A DNA stretch of 64,000 nt from an uncultured Bacilli bacterium (GCA_934096295.1 CAKOLL010000001.1:62001-126000); one strand, 5' to 3'. Counted from the stretch's first letter, positions 8,681 through 17,958 are shown. The notes: generated by a model not told the origin, from the sequence alone. Made by a program: numbers and translations.

Positions 8681-10046
8681 TTTTTTCACCTCCGATGAGT
8701 ATATGACTTACTTTGATTCGTGGCATACCTACATTTACGGGAACTGAACCACTGATTGAACCACACATTCCTTGACCTAGAGATAGATTGTTTCCAACCA
8801 TTTCAACACTTTGCAAGATATCTTTGCAGTTACCTATTAAACTTGCAGATTTAACACATTCCGCAATTTTGCCATCACGAATCATATAAGCTAAATCACA
8901 AGCAAAATTGAAATCTCCAGTTTCAGGGGATACGCATCCACCACCCATTTTTTTAGCATAAAGTCCTAATTTAATATCTTTTATCATGTCCTTAAAAGTA
9001 TCTGTTCCACACTTTAAGAATGTATTATTCATTCTTGATGTTGGGGCATACAAATAACTTTCTCTTCTGCCACTTCCAGTTGGTTCCATGTTCATTTTAC
9101 GATTATTTATTTCATCAATAAGATATCCAGTTAATACTCCATTTTCTATTAATTTATTTATTTGGGTTTCTCTTCCTTCATCATCAATTTTACTTGATCC
9201 CCATTCATTTGATATAGTACCATTATCAATAATGCTAACTTTTTCATTAGCTATTTTATTGCCAAGATCATGACTTAAAACAGATAAACCATCCGCTACA
9301 GATGTTGCCTCCATAGCATGGCCACAGGCTTCATGGAAAATAACTCCCCCAAAGCCATTTTCTATTATAACTGGCATTTCTCCACCTATACATGGTACAG
9401 CATATAATTTATCAATACCTTCTTTAACTAATTCTTCTATTACCTCATCATATTTAATTTCATCAAGTAAATCAAATCCAATTGTTTTACCATACGAGTA
9501 AGTTATGTTACATGTTTTATCTTTATCTTTAAAGCTTACTATGATATAAAGTCTAGTTCTTTCTCTTTCTTCACTTACATACAAACCATTTTCTCTAGCT
9601 ATTTGCACTGTTTGTTTAGTATTTTGCAGTGATATATTTACTTGATTTATTCTTTCGTCTTTAGATCTAATTTTGCTATCTAAATTATTAAATAGAGTTT
9701 TAATATCTTCATTTGTATAATGTGTTTTATTCTTGTTTTTATATTTTTTTAATCTATTTAATGATACATAATTATATAGCACTTTACTATTGATATTTTC
9801 TTTTAATTCATCCACGATAGAATCAATGTTTTTACTATTAAAATCATTTGTAGCAGCATAATAAACATTATTATCTTTGGCAAGTCTCAAACCTAATCCG
9901 CTAGAAAAATTTATGTTATAGCCATCTAAATTACTATCAATATAATTAAATATAGTACTTTTTTTATCTTCAATAAAAATTTCTGCAAAATCTCCGCCGG
10001 TAGATAACATTTTTTCTAGTATGTGTTCTTGCTTTTCTTTCTTCAT
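8673..10046 (-). CDS. tldD: Metalloprotease TldD
   Basis: 457 aa, normal length. The zinc site HEACGH is near residue 237 (FHEACGHAMEATSV). The C-terminal zinc-ligand region with conserved Cys (CVSPETGDFNFACDLAYMI) is present. TldD pairs with TldE to form a peptidase that threads small unfolded peptides. It lies between dnaK and tldE; the terminator at 10066-10097 suggests partly separate transcription from dnaK. Starts behind GGGAGAATAT. No leaderless-peptide or RiPP gene is evident nearby, so its substrate here is unknown. Confidence 0.93.
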   Translation of the reverse strand: MKKEKQEHILEKMLSTGGDFAEIFIEDKKSTIFNYIDSNLDGYNINFSSGLGLRLAKDNNVYYAATNDFNSKNIDSIVDELKENINSKVLYNYVSLNRLKKYKNKNKTHYTNEDIKTLFNNLDSKIRSKDERINQVNISLQNTKQTVQIARENGLYVSEERERTRLYIIVSFKDKDKTCNITYSYGKTIGFDLLDEIKYDEVIEELVKEGIDKLYAVPCIGGEMPVIIENGFGGVIFHEACGHAMEATSVADGLSVLSHDLGNKIANEKVSIIDNGTISNEWGSSKIDDEGRETQINKLIENGVLTGYLIDEINNRKMNMEPTGSGRRESYLYAPTSRMNNTFLKCGTDTFKDMIKDIKLGLYAKKMGGGCVSPETGDFNFACDLAYMIRDGKIAECVKSASLIGNCKDILQSVEMVGNNLSLGQGMCGSISGSVPVNVGMPRIKVSHILIGGEKNE

Positions 10047-10065
10047 ATATTCTCCCTAAAATGGC

Positions 10066-10097
10066 CAAAAAGAGAGTATAGGATGCTCTCTTTTTTT
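10066..10097 (-). terminator. Terminator after dnaK
   Basis: AAAGAGAG pairs with CTCTCTTT, followed by a T-rich tract on the minus strand. It separates dnaK from tldD and may be leaky, since dnaJ lies beyond. Confidence 0.75.
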
Positions 10098-10113
10098 ACC
10101 TATTTATATTTTT

Positions 10114-11934
10114 TTATTTTTCTTCGTAAGTGGCATCTTCAACTTTTTCGTGATTAGAATCATTTCCACTATTTGTTTCTGTATTTTCAGCATTTGCTTT
10201 TGCTGCTTGTTCATATACTTTTTGTGCTAAATCCATTGCTACTTTATTTAGTTCTTCACTAGTATTTTTTATAGCATCAATATCTGTTCCTTCTAGAGCT
10301 TTTTTAGCAGCTTCTAATTTTTCTTCAGCATTTTTCTTATCATCTTCAGTTATTTTATCTCCTAAATCAGATAAAGCTTTTTCTGTTGCGAAGACAATAC
10401 TATCAGCGTTATTTCTGATTTCAGCTTCTTCTTTACGTTTTTCATCAGCTTCTTTATTAGCTTCTGCTTCTTTCATCATCTTATCAATTTCTTCATCACT
10501 AAGGTTAGTAGAAGATGTAATTGTAATTGATTGTTCTTTATTTGTACCTAAATCTTTAGCAGTAACATTAACTATACCGTTAGCATCAATATCAAATTTA
10601 ACTTCAATTTGAGGTACTCCACGTCTTGCTGGAGGTAAATTAGTTAATTGGAAATTTCCTAAAGTTTTATTATCACTAGCCATTGGTCTTTCACCTTGTA
10701 ATACGTGAATGTCTACAGCAGGTTGATTATCTACAGCAGTAGAAAATACTTGTGATTTGCTTGTTGGAATTGTTGTATTTCTCGGAATTAATACTGTCAT
10801 AACATTACCAAGTGTTTCAATACCTAAAGATAATGGTGTAACATCAAGTAATACGATATCGTCAACTTCACCAGTTAAAACTCCACCTTGAATAGCAGCA
10901 CCCATGGCAACTACTTCATCTGGGTTAACGCTCTTATTAGGTTCTTGTTCAAGTTCTTTTTTAACAAGTTCTTGAATATATGGAATACGTGAAGAACCAC
11001 CAACTAATATTACTTTATCAATATTTTTAGCAGTCATGTTAGCATCCTTTAATGCTTTTCTAACTGGTTCAAGTGTTGAATCAAATAAGTCACGACATAG
11101 ATCTTCAAATTTAGCTTTTGTTAAAGTCATATCCATATGAACTGGACCTTCATCATTTTGAGCAATGAATGGTAAACTAATTTGAGTTGTTGTCATACTT
11201 GATAAGTCTTTTTTAGCTTTTTCGGCAGCATCTTTAATTCTTTGCATTGCCATAGTATCTTTACTTAAATCAATACCATGATCTTTCTTAAATTCTGAAA
11301 CTAAATAATCAGTAACACGAGCATCAAAGTCATCTCCACCTAGACGATTATTACCGCTAGTTGCTTTAACTTCAAATACACCATCACCTAGTTCTAGAAT
11401 TGAAACATCGAATGTTCCACCACCTAAGTCGTATACTAAGATAGTTTGTAATTTATCTTGTTTATCAAGACCATATGCTAAAGCTGCTGCTGTTGGTTCG
11501 TTAATGATACGTTCAACTTCAAGTCCAGCAATTTTACCAGCATTTTTAGTAGCTTGACGTTCTGCATCGTTAAAGTATGCAGGAACTGTAATAACTGCTT
11601 TTGTTACTTTTTCTCCTAAATAGCTTTCTGCATCTTTTTTTAATTTGCCTAGTATTTTAGCACTAATTTCTTCTGGAGTCCATTTCTTTCCACCAGCTTC
11701 TACTTTTTCACTAGTACCCATTTTTCTTTTAATTGAAGAAATAGTATTTTTAACATTTGTTACGGCTTGTCTTTTAGCAACTTCTCCGACTAATTCTTCT
11801 TCTCCTTTAAATGCTACTACTGATGGGGTTGTTCTATTTCCTTCAGCATTAGCTATAACTTTTGGTTCTCCCCCTTCAAGTACTGCAACACATGAGTTTG
11901 TAGTACCTAAGTCAATACCTATAATTTTACTCAT
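10114..11934 (-). CDS. dnaK: Chaperone DnaK (Hsp70)
   Basis: 606 aa, typical for Gram-positive DnaK. The nucleotide-binding domain shows GIDLGTTNSCVAVLEGG (residue 5), the phosphate loop VYDLGGGTFDVSILE (about 168) and LVGGSSRIPYIQ (about 310). The substrate-binding beta domain follows the DDIVLLDVTPLSLGIET linker. The C-terminus is a helical lid with an acidic, Asn-rich tail ending in EDATYEEK. It refolds proteins in an ATP-dependent cycle with DnaJ and GrpE. It lies 38 bases downstream of grpE in the CIRCE-controlled operon. Confidence 0.98.
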   Translation of the reverse strand: MSKIIGIDLGTTNSCVAVLEGGEPKVIANAEGNRTTPSVVAFKGEEELVGEVAKRQAVTNVKNTISSIKRKMGTSEKVEAGGKKWTPEEISAKILGKLKKDAESYLGEKVTKAVITVPAYFNDAERQATKNAGKIAGLEVERIINEPTAAALAYGLDKQDKLQTILVYDLGGGTFDVSILELGDGVFEVKATSGNNRLGGDDFDARVTDYLVSEFKKDHGIDLSKDTMAMQRIKDAAEKAKKDLSSMTTTQISLPFIAQNDEGPVHMDMTLTKAKFEDLCRDLFDSTLEPVRKALKDANMTAKNIDKVILVGGSSRIPYIQELVKKELEQEPNKSVNPDEVVAMGAAIQGGVLTGEVDDIVLLDVTPLSLGIETLGNVMTVLIPRNTTIPTSKSQVFSTAVDNQPAVDIHVLQGERPMASDNKTLGNFQLTNLPPARRGVPQIEVKFDIDANGIVNVTAKDLGTNKEQSITITSSTNLSDEEIDKMMKEAEANKEADEKRKEEAEIRNNADSIVFATEKALSDLGDKITEDDKKNAEEKLEAAKKALEGTDIDAIKNTSEELNKVAMDLAQKVYEQAAKANAENTETNSGNDSNHEKVEDATYEEK

Positions 11935-11972
11935 ATTTAATCATTCCTTTCTTTTATTTAATTTGAGCTTAA

Positions 11973-12500
11973 TTATTCATTTACTTTTACCATGGCAACT
12001 CTAATAACTTTATCTTTATAAGTATAACCTTTTTGTAAGACTTCAATTACAACATTGCTAGGTAAGTTCTTATCACTATCTGTAAGGACAGCTTCCATTT
12101 TATTTGGATCAAATTCTAATCCTTTACAGTCTATTTCTTTTACGTCTAATTCATTTAATATACTAACTAAATTAGTATAAATCATTTTAAATCCACTTAA
12201 GAATTTAGAAACCTCATCAGATAAATCTCGATCATCAAGCATTATTGCTCTTTCAAAATTATCTACTATTGGTAATATTTTAGTAATCAATTTTTCTCCA
12301 TCATATTTGCAAAGTTTACTAATTTCTTCTTCATTTCTTCTTTTCATATTTTGCATTTCTGCCATAACTCTAAGAAGTTTTTCATTTAGTTTAGTGTTTT
12401 CTTCAGCTAATTTATTATTCTGTTCATTTTTTATTTTATTAGGTTCTTTTTTCTTTATATTTTTAACTTTTTGTTTACCTTTAATTTTCTTTTCTTCCAT
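11973..12500 (-). CDS. grpE: Nucleotide exchange factor GrpE
   Basis: 175 aa from the ATG at 12500 (MEEKK), which follows an AAAGGA ribosome site. It overlaps the end of hrcA by 20 bases. A long Lys/Asn/Glu-rich N-terminal coiled coil (residues 1-75) is followed by the GrpE core: LPIVDNFERAI near residue 90 and VIEVLQKGYTYKDKVIRVAMVKV at the end. It exchanges ADP for ATP on DnaK. Confidence 0.96.
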   Translation of the reverse strand: MEEKKIKGKQKVKNIKKKEPNKIKNEQNNKLAEENTKLNEKLLRVMAEMQNMKRRNEEEISKLCKYDGEKLITKILPIVDNFERAIMLDDRDLSDEVSKFLSGFKMIYTNLVSILNELDVKEIDCKGLEFDPNKMEAVLTDSDKNLPSNVVIEVLQKGYTYKDKVIRVAMVKVNE

Positions 12501-13506
12501 TATTATCCTTTCTATTATCAATTTCATCATCAATATACTCTAGTAAACCAACAATTCTTTGATAATCCATTCTTTTAGGTCCAATAACTGCTATGGTACC
12601 TTCCTCTCCATTTATATGATATTTTTTTCTAATAATAGTTACGTTCGAATCAAATTCTGTTTCTTCACCAATATATACTTTAATTTCATCCTCATTACTA
12701 TTTTCTTCCATTTTAGTAATTAAACTTTTATCTTCTAGTTTATTGGCAAGTCTTTTTAGTTCTGTAATATCGCTGTATTCTGGCTGTTCAAATATTTTTG
12801 TTTTGCCTGTAACATGAATATTACTATTATTAGCTACAAAATCATTAAATGCATTATAGAATATATTGTATACTGTTTCATATTGCTGGATTTGTGACTT
12901 TATAATTGGCTTTACCTCTAACTCAAGTCTTTTGCTTACATCATTAATTGGTGTTCCAACAAGCATTTTATTTATTATTTCACTTGTTTTTACTACCTCT
13001 TTGACATTAATTGTATTTGGTAAAGTAAACATTTTATTTTCAACATTACCTTTATCTGTACATACAACTGCAACTACTTGATTATTTCCTAAATCAATTA
13101 TATTAATTTGTAATAATGCATTATCACTACTACTTTTACCCAAAACAACACTCGTATAATTTGTTATATCACTTATTATGTCCATACATTTATTAATGGC
13201 ATCACTAAGTTCTATATCTGTGTTTGCAAATATCTTTTGTAATTGTAACATTTCACTGCCAGTAAGTTTTTCAGGTTCCATTAAATTTTTTACATAATAT
13301 TTATAACCTTCTTCACTTGGAATACGACCAGATGATATGTGATTTTTTTCTAAATATCCCATTTCTTCTAGTTCAGCCATTTCATTTCTGATTGTTGCGC
13401 TAGATAAATTAAACATATCACATAAAGCTTTTGAACCAACGGGTCTTACTGTTTTAATGTATGTTTCCACAATCACTTTTAAGAGATTATTTTTACGTTC
13501 ATCCAT
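12481..13506 (-). CDS. hrcA: Heat-inducible transcription repressor HrcA
   Basis: 341 aa from the ATG at 13506 (MDERKNN), with GAGAGG seven bases upstream; a start at 13530 would lie inside the CIRCE operator. The N-terminal winged helix (VGSKALCDMFNLSSATIRNEMAELEEMGYLEKNHISSGRIPSEEGY) is diagnostic and is shown here only by its ends: VGSKAL near residue 22 and SGRIPSEEGY near 60. The C-terminal GAF-like dimer domain ends in IGPKRMDYQRIVGLLEYI. HrcA binds CIRCE and represses this operon. Confidence 0.96.
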   Translation of the reverse strand: MDERKNNLLKVIVETYIKTVRPVGSKALCDMFNLSSATIRNEMAELEEMGYLEKNHISSGRIPSEEGYKYYVKNLMEPEKLTGSEMLQLQKIFANTDIELSDAINKCMDIISDITNYTSVVLGKSSSDNALLQINIIDLGNNQVVAVVCTDKGNVENKMFTLPNTINVKEVVKTSEIINKMLVGTPINDVSKRLELEVKPIIKSQIQQYETVYNIFYNAFNDFVANNSNIHVTGKTKIFEQPEYSDITELKRLANKLEDKSLITKMEENSNEDEIKVYIGEETEFDSNVTIIRKKYHINGEEGTIAVIGPKRMDYQRIVGLLEYIDDEIDNRKDNNGRKEN

Positions 13507-13519
13507 AACATTACCTCTC

Positions 13520-13546
13520 TTAGCACTCATTATTTACCAGTGCTAA
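13520..13546. promoter_or_regulatory. CIRCE operator
   Basis: TTAGCACTC, nine bases, CAGTGCTAA: one mismatch from the perfect inverted repeat. It lies between the promoter and the hrcA start codon. HrcA should bind here to repress hrcA-grpE-dnaK. Confidence 0.95.
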
Positions 13547-13550
13547 TATC

Positions 13551-13579
13551 ATTATAATATTATGCTTAGCACTTGTCAA
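13551..13579 (-). promoter_or_regulatory. Promoter of the hrcA operon
   Basis: TTGACA (13579-13574), 17-base spacer, TATAAT (13556-13551), immediately upstream of CIRCE. Confidence 0.9.
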
Positions 13580-13619
13580 TATATAACTGCTAATTTTTGA
13601 AAACTTTTGTCAAATTAAT

Positions 13620-13648
13620 TTTACATATATAAAAAATAATGATATAAT
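13620..13648 (+). promoter_or_regulatory. Promoter of trmB
   Basis: TTTACA, 17-base spacer, TATAAT, 22 bases before the trmB start codon. Confidence 0.75.
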
Positions 13649-13670
13649 CTTAAAGAAAGAAGGAAAAACT

Positions 13671-14309
13671 ATGGAATATAATAAAATTAAAAATGCTGAT
13701 AAAATAATTGCAGAAAGTAAATACTTTGTTAAAGATCCTTATAAATATAAAAATAAATGGCATGATTTATTTGGTAATAAAAATCCTATTTCTTTGGAAC
13801 TTGGAATGGGCCGTGGTGATTTTATTATCAATATGGCTAGGAAATATCCAAATATAAACTTTATTGGACTTGAACTATATCCATCACAAATGGTAATGGC
13901 TACCGAAAAATTGAAAACAGAAAAAATAACCAATTTAAAATTAATTAATGATGATGCAAGAAACATTGATAAGATTTTTGGAAAAGAAATAACTACAATA
14001 TATTTAACATTTTCTGAACCTTGGCCAAAAGGAATTGATGAAAAAAACAGGTTTACCCACATAAGCTATTTAAAGCTTTATGACAAAATATTTAAAAAGA
14101 ATAAGCATATTATTTTAAAAACCGACAATAAAGGCTTATTTGCTTATTCATTAGAAACTTTATCTCAATATTGGTATACTTTTAATAAGGTTAGTTTAGA
14201 TTTACATCATGACGAAAGACAAATTAGTAATATTATGACTGACTTTGAAAAACAATATGAAAAAGAAGGTAGACCTATCTACTATGTAGATGCCACATTT
14301 GACGAATAA
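13671..14309 (+). CDS. trmB: tRNA (guanine-N7-)-methyltransferase
   Basis: 212 aa, normal for TrmB. It has the SAM-binding motif ELGMGRGDFI near residue 43 and GLELYPSQ near 68. The family signature FSEPWPKGIDEKNRFTH lies around residues 111-127 (usual form DPWPK..H.KRR). It methylates G46 of the variable loop of tRNA. Own promoter, AAGAAGG ribosome site, and a strong terminator directly after the stop. Divergent from hrcA. Confidence 0.95.
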   Translation: MEYNKIKNADKIIAESKYFVKDPYKYKNKWHDLFGNKNPISLELGMGRGDFIINMARKYPNINFIGLELYPSQMVMATEKLKTEKITNLKLINDDARNIDKIFGKEITTIYLTFSEPWPKGIDEKNRFTHISYLKLYDKIFKKNKHIILKTDNKGLFAYSLETLSQYWYTFNKVSLDLHHDERQISNIMTDFEKQYEKEGRPIYYVDATFDE

Positions 14310-14352
14310 TTAAAACCAGGTATTTAACTTTTATAAATACCTGGTTTTATTT
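14310..14352. terminator. Bidirectional terminator after trmB
   Basis: AAAACCAGGTATTT pairs with the complementary arm, flanked by T-rich tracts on both strands. It lies between trmB and the convergent surface-protein gene. Confidence 0.85.
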
Positions 14353-14382
14353 GAATTTAATTTATCAAAATTTATCGGAGTT

Positions 14383-15948
14383 CTACGATAACAAAATTGG
14401 GTCGGATTGGGTTCCGGATCCTGAGACATAGGTTACTGAAGACTCAAGATTAAATACAGGACGAACTGCACTACTACTTCCAATATAGCTATCAAAAACA
14501 TTGCCGTTATAATTTACTATTAATGCATTATTTAAATAGTCTGAAAGTCGAGAAATAGTCCATTCCCAAACTCCCATGTACATCCAGTTATTATTTACGG
14601 CACTACTATAAGAATTTATAACTTTGGTCCAATCATTTGGCTTTGCTGCGAACCCATAATCACTTACATACATTAATCCGATTTTATCTTCATATTCTAT
14701 TGCATTATCTGTACTATTTGCTGCATCTGGATTTACTATTTCATTTTGATAAGTTACAGAAGAGACTACTAAGCCCAATTTTATCCATTTATTTCCTCCA
14801 ACTTTCCATGTTGTTGTTGCTATTTTATTTGCCCAATCACTACCAATATTATTTATAAAATTAATATTTAAATTTGTTTTATTTAGTAAACTTGTACTCC
14901 ATGTGTTTTTCTTTGTTATATTATTCCAGTAATATGTATTTATTGATGCCAAAGCACCTTTATAATCTGTTGCTGATGGAGTTGAAGAACTTTCATAATC
15001 CCCATTTGTTCCTAATAAATCACTATTTGCATAATCATATTTGATTAATTTTACTTTATTATCAATTACCCCGATAATCCTATATAAATTATCTGTTGGA
15101 CATGGACTTTCATTTGTTCCAAAACACACAAAATTATTTACACTATCACTTGATCCAGAATAACGATATGAATTATCTCCTGCTCCATTTGCGAGTGTTG
15201 AATCATGATAATATAAATTAGTAAATTCTAGTGTTCCATCAGATCCTAAAGCAGTTAAACAACTTTTTAAGTTATTTCCTGTTTCACATACATTTGTAAT
15301 ATTTGTAATTATTTGATTTTTTTGTATTAATAAATTTGCATTAAAGTTCTTTCCAGCATTTGCTGACTGATCTACATTATAATTTACATATGTTACTGTG
15401 ACATTCCATTCTTCTGTTATACTTGATGTTGTTGTTATTTCTCTATTTTCAAATATTGTTATTAAATCATTTTGATTTGTTATATCGAAACCATTTAATG
15501 TTGTTCCATTTCCATCTGTTACTGTTTTATATGTGAGTCCATCAATACTCGTTATTTCATTATTGTTTGTATCTGTTATTGTTAGTAATATTTCTGGGGT
15601 GTCTTCATTTTGTGTATATGTAAATGTATTACTAGAAATATTTAAATACATATAATAATGTTCTGTTGCTGTATTCGTTTTATTATTTGCTGTTAACATT
15701 GCTTTGGCAAATGTTGAACCTGTTTGATTACCTTTTCCTTCTGCAAAATTTTCTTGATCTAGTGTTAATGTAATTGGATCTCCAGTTTCAAATGTTAAGG
15801 TATCCACAGTATTTGCATTAATCCTGATATCTGTTTGTGAACCTTCTCCAGTTTGGGCTGCAAAATATGCATATGTTGCACCAACAATTAATATTACTAA
15901 TGCTATTATTGATGCAATTGTTATTATTTTGGTCTTGTTTTTTTCCAT
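14383..15948 (-). CDS. Large exported surface protein, paralogue A
   Basis: 521 aa from the ATG at 15948, behind AGAGGTG. A signal anchor occupies residues 7-29 and ends in VGATYAYFAAQTG, the pattern seen in SipW/TasA-type exported proteins. A Thr/Asn-rich beta domain covers about 35-205. The C-terminal domain (about 240-521) contains SYRYSGSSDSVNNFVCFGT, LYRIIGV...KVKLI and AVRPVFNL, and ends VSGSGTQSDPI. This last domain is shared with the proteins at 25924, 35111 and 39953. Cysteines (CETG, SCLTAL, CFGT, CPTDN) could form disulfides. Probably an adhesin or cell-surface subunit; no function can be assigned. Confidence 0.7.
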   Translation of the reverse strand: MEKNKTKIITIASIIALVILIVGATYAYFAAQTGEGSQTDIRINANTVDTLTFETGDPITLTLDQENFAEGKGNQTGSTFAKAMLTANNKTNTATEHYYMYLNISSNTFTYTQNEDTPEILLTITDTNNNEITSIDGLTYKTVTDGNGTTLNGFDITNQNDLITIFENREITTTSSITEEWNVTVTYVNYNVDQSANAGKNFNANLLIQKNQIITNITNVCETGNNLKSCLTALGSDGTLEFTNLYYHDSTLANGAGDNSYRYSGSSDSVNNFVCFGTNESPCPTDNLYRIIGVIDNKVKLIKYDYANSDLLGTNGDYESSSTPSATDYKGALASINTYYWNNITKKNTWSTSLLNKTNLNINFINNIGSDWANKIATTTWKVGGNKWIKLGLVVSSVTYQNEIVNPDAANSTDNAIEYEDKIGLMYVSDYGFAAKPNDWTKVINSYSSAVNNNWMYMGVWEWTISRLSDYLNNALIVNYNGNVFDSYIGSSSAVRPVFNLESSVTYVSGSGTQSDPILLS

Positions 15949-15987
15949 ACTACACACCTCTCGTATTCTCTTACGTTTATCATAAAA

Positions 15988-16016
15988 ATGATAGCATAAT
16001 ATAAAACGCATGTCAA
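15988..16016 (-). promoter_or_regulatory. Promoter of surface protein A
   Basis: TTGACA, 17-base spacer, TATCAT on the minus strand, 40 bases before the start codon. Confidence 0.8.
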
Positions 16017-16074
16017 TACGGGTTTAAAAGATTTTAAAATTAAAGTTGATATAATTTGTTTGGTGAGTGTGTAA

Positions 16075-16290
16075 ATGGAAATAAAAGCAAATAATTATAA
16101 AGCAAATGAAATACTTAGATTTATAAGACAAAACACTAATTTAACTCAAAAAGATTTTGCTAAAACCATAAACAAAAGTGAAGATTGGGAATATTCAAAT
16201 GAATGTGGAAGAAGTAGATACTATTTTACTGATTTACTTGAAATTGCAAATAAACATGATTTAGAAATTATAATAAAAGACAAAAAATAA
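16075..16290 (+). CDS. Small XRE-type helix-turn-helix protein
   Basis: 71 aa, essentially one Cro/C1-like helix-turn-helix domain. The first helices ILRFIRQNTNLTQKDFAKTIN are typical, but the recognition region (KSEDWEYSNECGRSRYYF) departs from the usual S...I...E.G pattern. It starts behind GGTGAG. It is alone, between a surface-protein gene and a convergent unknown gene, and carries its own terminator. It could regulate the divergent surface-protein gene, but no operator is obvious. Confidence 0.75.
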   Translation: MEIKANNYKANEILRFIRQNTNLTQKDFAKTINKSEDWEYSNECGRSRYYFTDLLEIANKHDLEIIIKDKK

Positions 16291-16316
16291 AACTTAACAA
16301 GCAAGTTTTATTTTTT
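16288..16316. terminator. Terminator of the small XRE gene
   Basis: AAAACTT pairs with AAGTTTT, followed by T residues; it lies between convergent genes. Confidence 0.65.
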
Positions 16317-16946
16317 AGTTCTTTCTAATTTTATACTATTATGATTTTTTCTAGTTATTTGTGTTTCACCGCATTTAGTACATGTACCATACCAAAATGG
16401 AACATTTCCTTTTTCTCCATCCATCTTATGCCAGTTTTCTACATAATGACCTATTTTGGGACAAAGAGATTTATTTGTATCTACTTTTTCTTTTGCTTCT
16501 TCAATAGTCTTACCTATTGCTTCAATTGCGATTTTTCGTACATTCTCAGGAACATCCATTAATTCCCCGACTATTTTATGATATCTCATATATTCAAAGT
16601 AAGTTTGATAATCCCAAGTGAGTTCGTAAAAACTAGGATGCGATTCATCATAAGAATCTGATGAGTTAGTGATATAAATTAAATAGTCTTTTGAAAAATT
16701 ATCAAAAGCATCTTTTTGAATTAATTCTTTAACTAAGGTATATCCTTTATCACATTCACCCCAGAAACGATCATAAAATCTAATTTTGCAATATTCTTCA
16801 TCTAAACTAATTTCTTTTCTAAATTCATTTAATATTAATCTAAATAGTTTTCTTTTTTTAACAGATGTTTCTCTATTTTCTTTTTTATTTATTGTGTTAT
16901 GTGAAAAGAATTCACTTAATTCAAATAATTCATTATCGTATTTCAT
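16308..16946 (-). CDS. Hypothetical protein with C-terminal CxxC pair
   Basis: 212 aa, soluble, acidic and aromatic; not recognised. The C-terminus (about residues 160-195) has CPKIGHY...GTCTKCGET, which may hold a zinc ion with Cys and His ligands. The start ATG at 16946 has a CGGAGGG ribosome site. It lies upstream of rpmA on the same strand but faces a convergent small regulator. No partner suggests its role. Confidence 0.65.
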   Translation of the reverse strand: MKYDNELFELSEFFSHNTINKKENRETSVKKRKLFRLILNEFRKEISLDEEYCKIRFYDRFWGECDKGYTLVKELIQKDAFDNFSKDYLIYITNSSDSYDESHPSFYELTWDYQTYFEYMRYHKIVGELMDVPENVRKIAIEAIGKTIEEAKEKVDTNKSLCPKIGHYVENWHKMDGEKGNVPFWYGTCTKCGETQITRKNHNSIKLERTKK

Positions 16947-16977
16947 AAACCCTCCGTATGAGAAAAAAAGCGAATAC

Positions 16978-17262
16978 TTATGCTTCGTATACGCTTACCT
17001 TTTTCTTGTTTTTTCCTAATCTTTCATATTTAACAACACCAGTTACTTTTGCAAATAATGTGTCATCTTTTCCAATTCCAACATTTGTACCTGGATAAAT
17101 TCTTGTTCCTCTTTGACGATAAAGGATTGATCCAGCTGAAACAGTTTGTCCGTCTGCAGCTTTAGCCCCAAGTCTACGACCTGCTGAATCTCTACCGTTT
17201 TTTGTTGAACCTTGAGCTTTAACGTGAGCAAATAATTGGATATTTAACTTCATGAAATTCAT
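16978..17262 (-). CDS. rpmA: 50S ribosomal protein L27, with cleavable N-terminus
   Basis: 94 aa. It has the L27 signature GSTKNGRDSAGRRLGAKAADGQ and G(T)RIYPGTNVG. The N-terminus MNFMKLNIQLFAHVKAQ matches the Firmicute extension (LNxQxFA) that is removed by the cysteine protease Prp, encoded immediately upstream. Uncleaved L27 would block the peptidyl-transferase region. The ATG shares its A with the prp stop (TAATG), giving coupling; GGAGG lies seven bases upstream. Confidence 0.97.
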   Translation of the reverse strand: MNFMKLNIQLFAHVKAQGSTKNGRDSAGRRLGAKAADGQTVSAGSILYRQRGTRIYPGTNVGIGKDDTLFAKVTGVVKYERLGKNKKKVSVYEA

Positions 17263-17561
17263 TATATTTCCTCCTTAATTATTTTAATATTTTTTTTGTA
17301 TGTCGATGCAAGTTCTTCAAGCATCATAAGCATGTTTTCTATTGTTAATGTAATATTTCTATCATTACTTAATATTTCAATTGTTAATTTATCTTTTTCT
17401 TCTTTATATTTAATGCTTTCTTTATCAAACCTTAAACACAAATTAATGCTTGTAATAACAATTGATGATGCTGATGCGCAAACTATGTCTTTGCCATAAG
17501 TAGCATAAGCAGCATGACCTGTCATAGTAATAATATTGTTTTTAATATTAATTTTTATCAT
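17262..17561 (-). CDS. prp: Ribosomal-processing cysteine protease Prp
   Basis: 99 aa, family length about 105. It shows GHAAYATYGKDIVCASASSIVITS, where the His (residue 16) and Cys (residue 29) form the catalytic pair. It cleaves the N-terminal extension of L27 encoded next door. The gene order rplU-prp-rpmA is the standard Firmicute order. It overlaps the ends of both neighbours by one base. Confidence 0.95.
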   Translation of the reverse strand: MIKINIKNNIITMTGHAAYATYGKDIVCASASSIVITSINLCLRFDKESIKYKEEKDKLTIEILSNDRNITLTIENMLMMLEELASTYKKNIKIIKEEI

Positions 17562-17854
17562 TAACCAATTTTCTTAACAACTAACTTAGTGTATGGTTGT
17601 CTATGACCTTGAGTTTTACGATATTTTTTCTTAGGTCTGTATTTAAACACTTTAATTTTTTTGTTTTTTCCATGTTTTTCAACAGTACATACAACTTTAG
17701 CATCAACATATGGATTTCCAGCTTTTCCATCTGCAAATAAAACTTTGTCAAATGTAACATCGCTACCTACTTCTGCATCTAATTTTTCTACAAAAATAGT
17801 ATCCCCTACAGAAACATAATATTGTTTTCCACCAGTTTCAAATATAGCTTTCAT
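17561..17854 (-). CDS. rplU: 50S ribosomal protein L21
   Basis: 97 aa. It begins MKAIFETGGKQYYVSVGD and ends with the L21 signature KKYRKTQGHRQPYTKLVVKKIG. First gene of the rplU-prp-rpmA operon. It is preceded by an L21 leader RNA and an AAGGAGG ribosome site. Confidence 0.98.
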   Translation of the reverse strand: MKAIFETGGKQYYVSVGDTIFVEKLDAEVGSDVTFDKVLFADGKAGNPYVDAKVVCTVEKHGKNKKIKVFKYRPKKKYRKTQGHRQPYTKLVVKKIG

Positions 17855-17878
17855 TTCATACCTCCTTAAATATTTTTT

Positions 17879-17935
17879 GAAGTCGCGCCATGAAGGTAAC
17901 TATTAGTTTTATAACCTTTTCTGTGCGGTTTTTTA
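17879..17935 (-). ncRNA. L21 ribosomal-protein leader
   Basis: Upstream of rplU on the minus strand: CCGCACAG..AGGTTAT...GTTACCTTCATGGCGCGACTT. The inner stem AGGTTA...TAGTTACCT and the closing GTGCG/GCGCGAC-type bases match the Firmicute L21 leader. It is thought to bind L21 for autoregulation. Confidence 0.85.
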
Positions 17936-17958
17936 AGAAATTACTTAAAAACATATTA

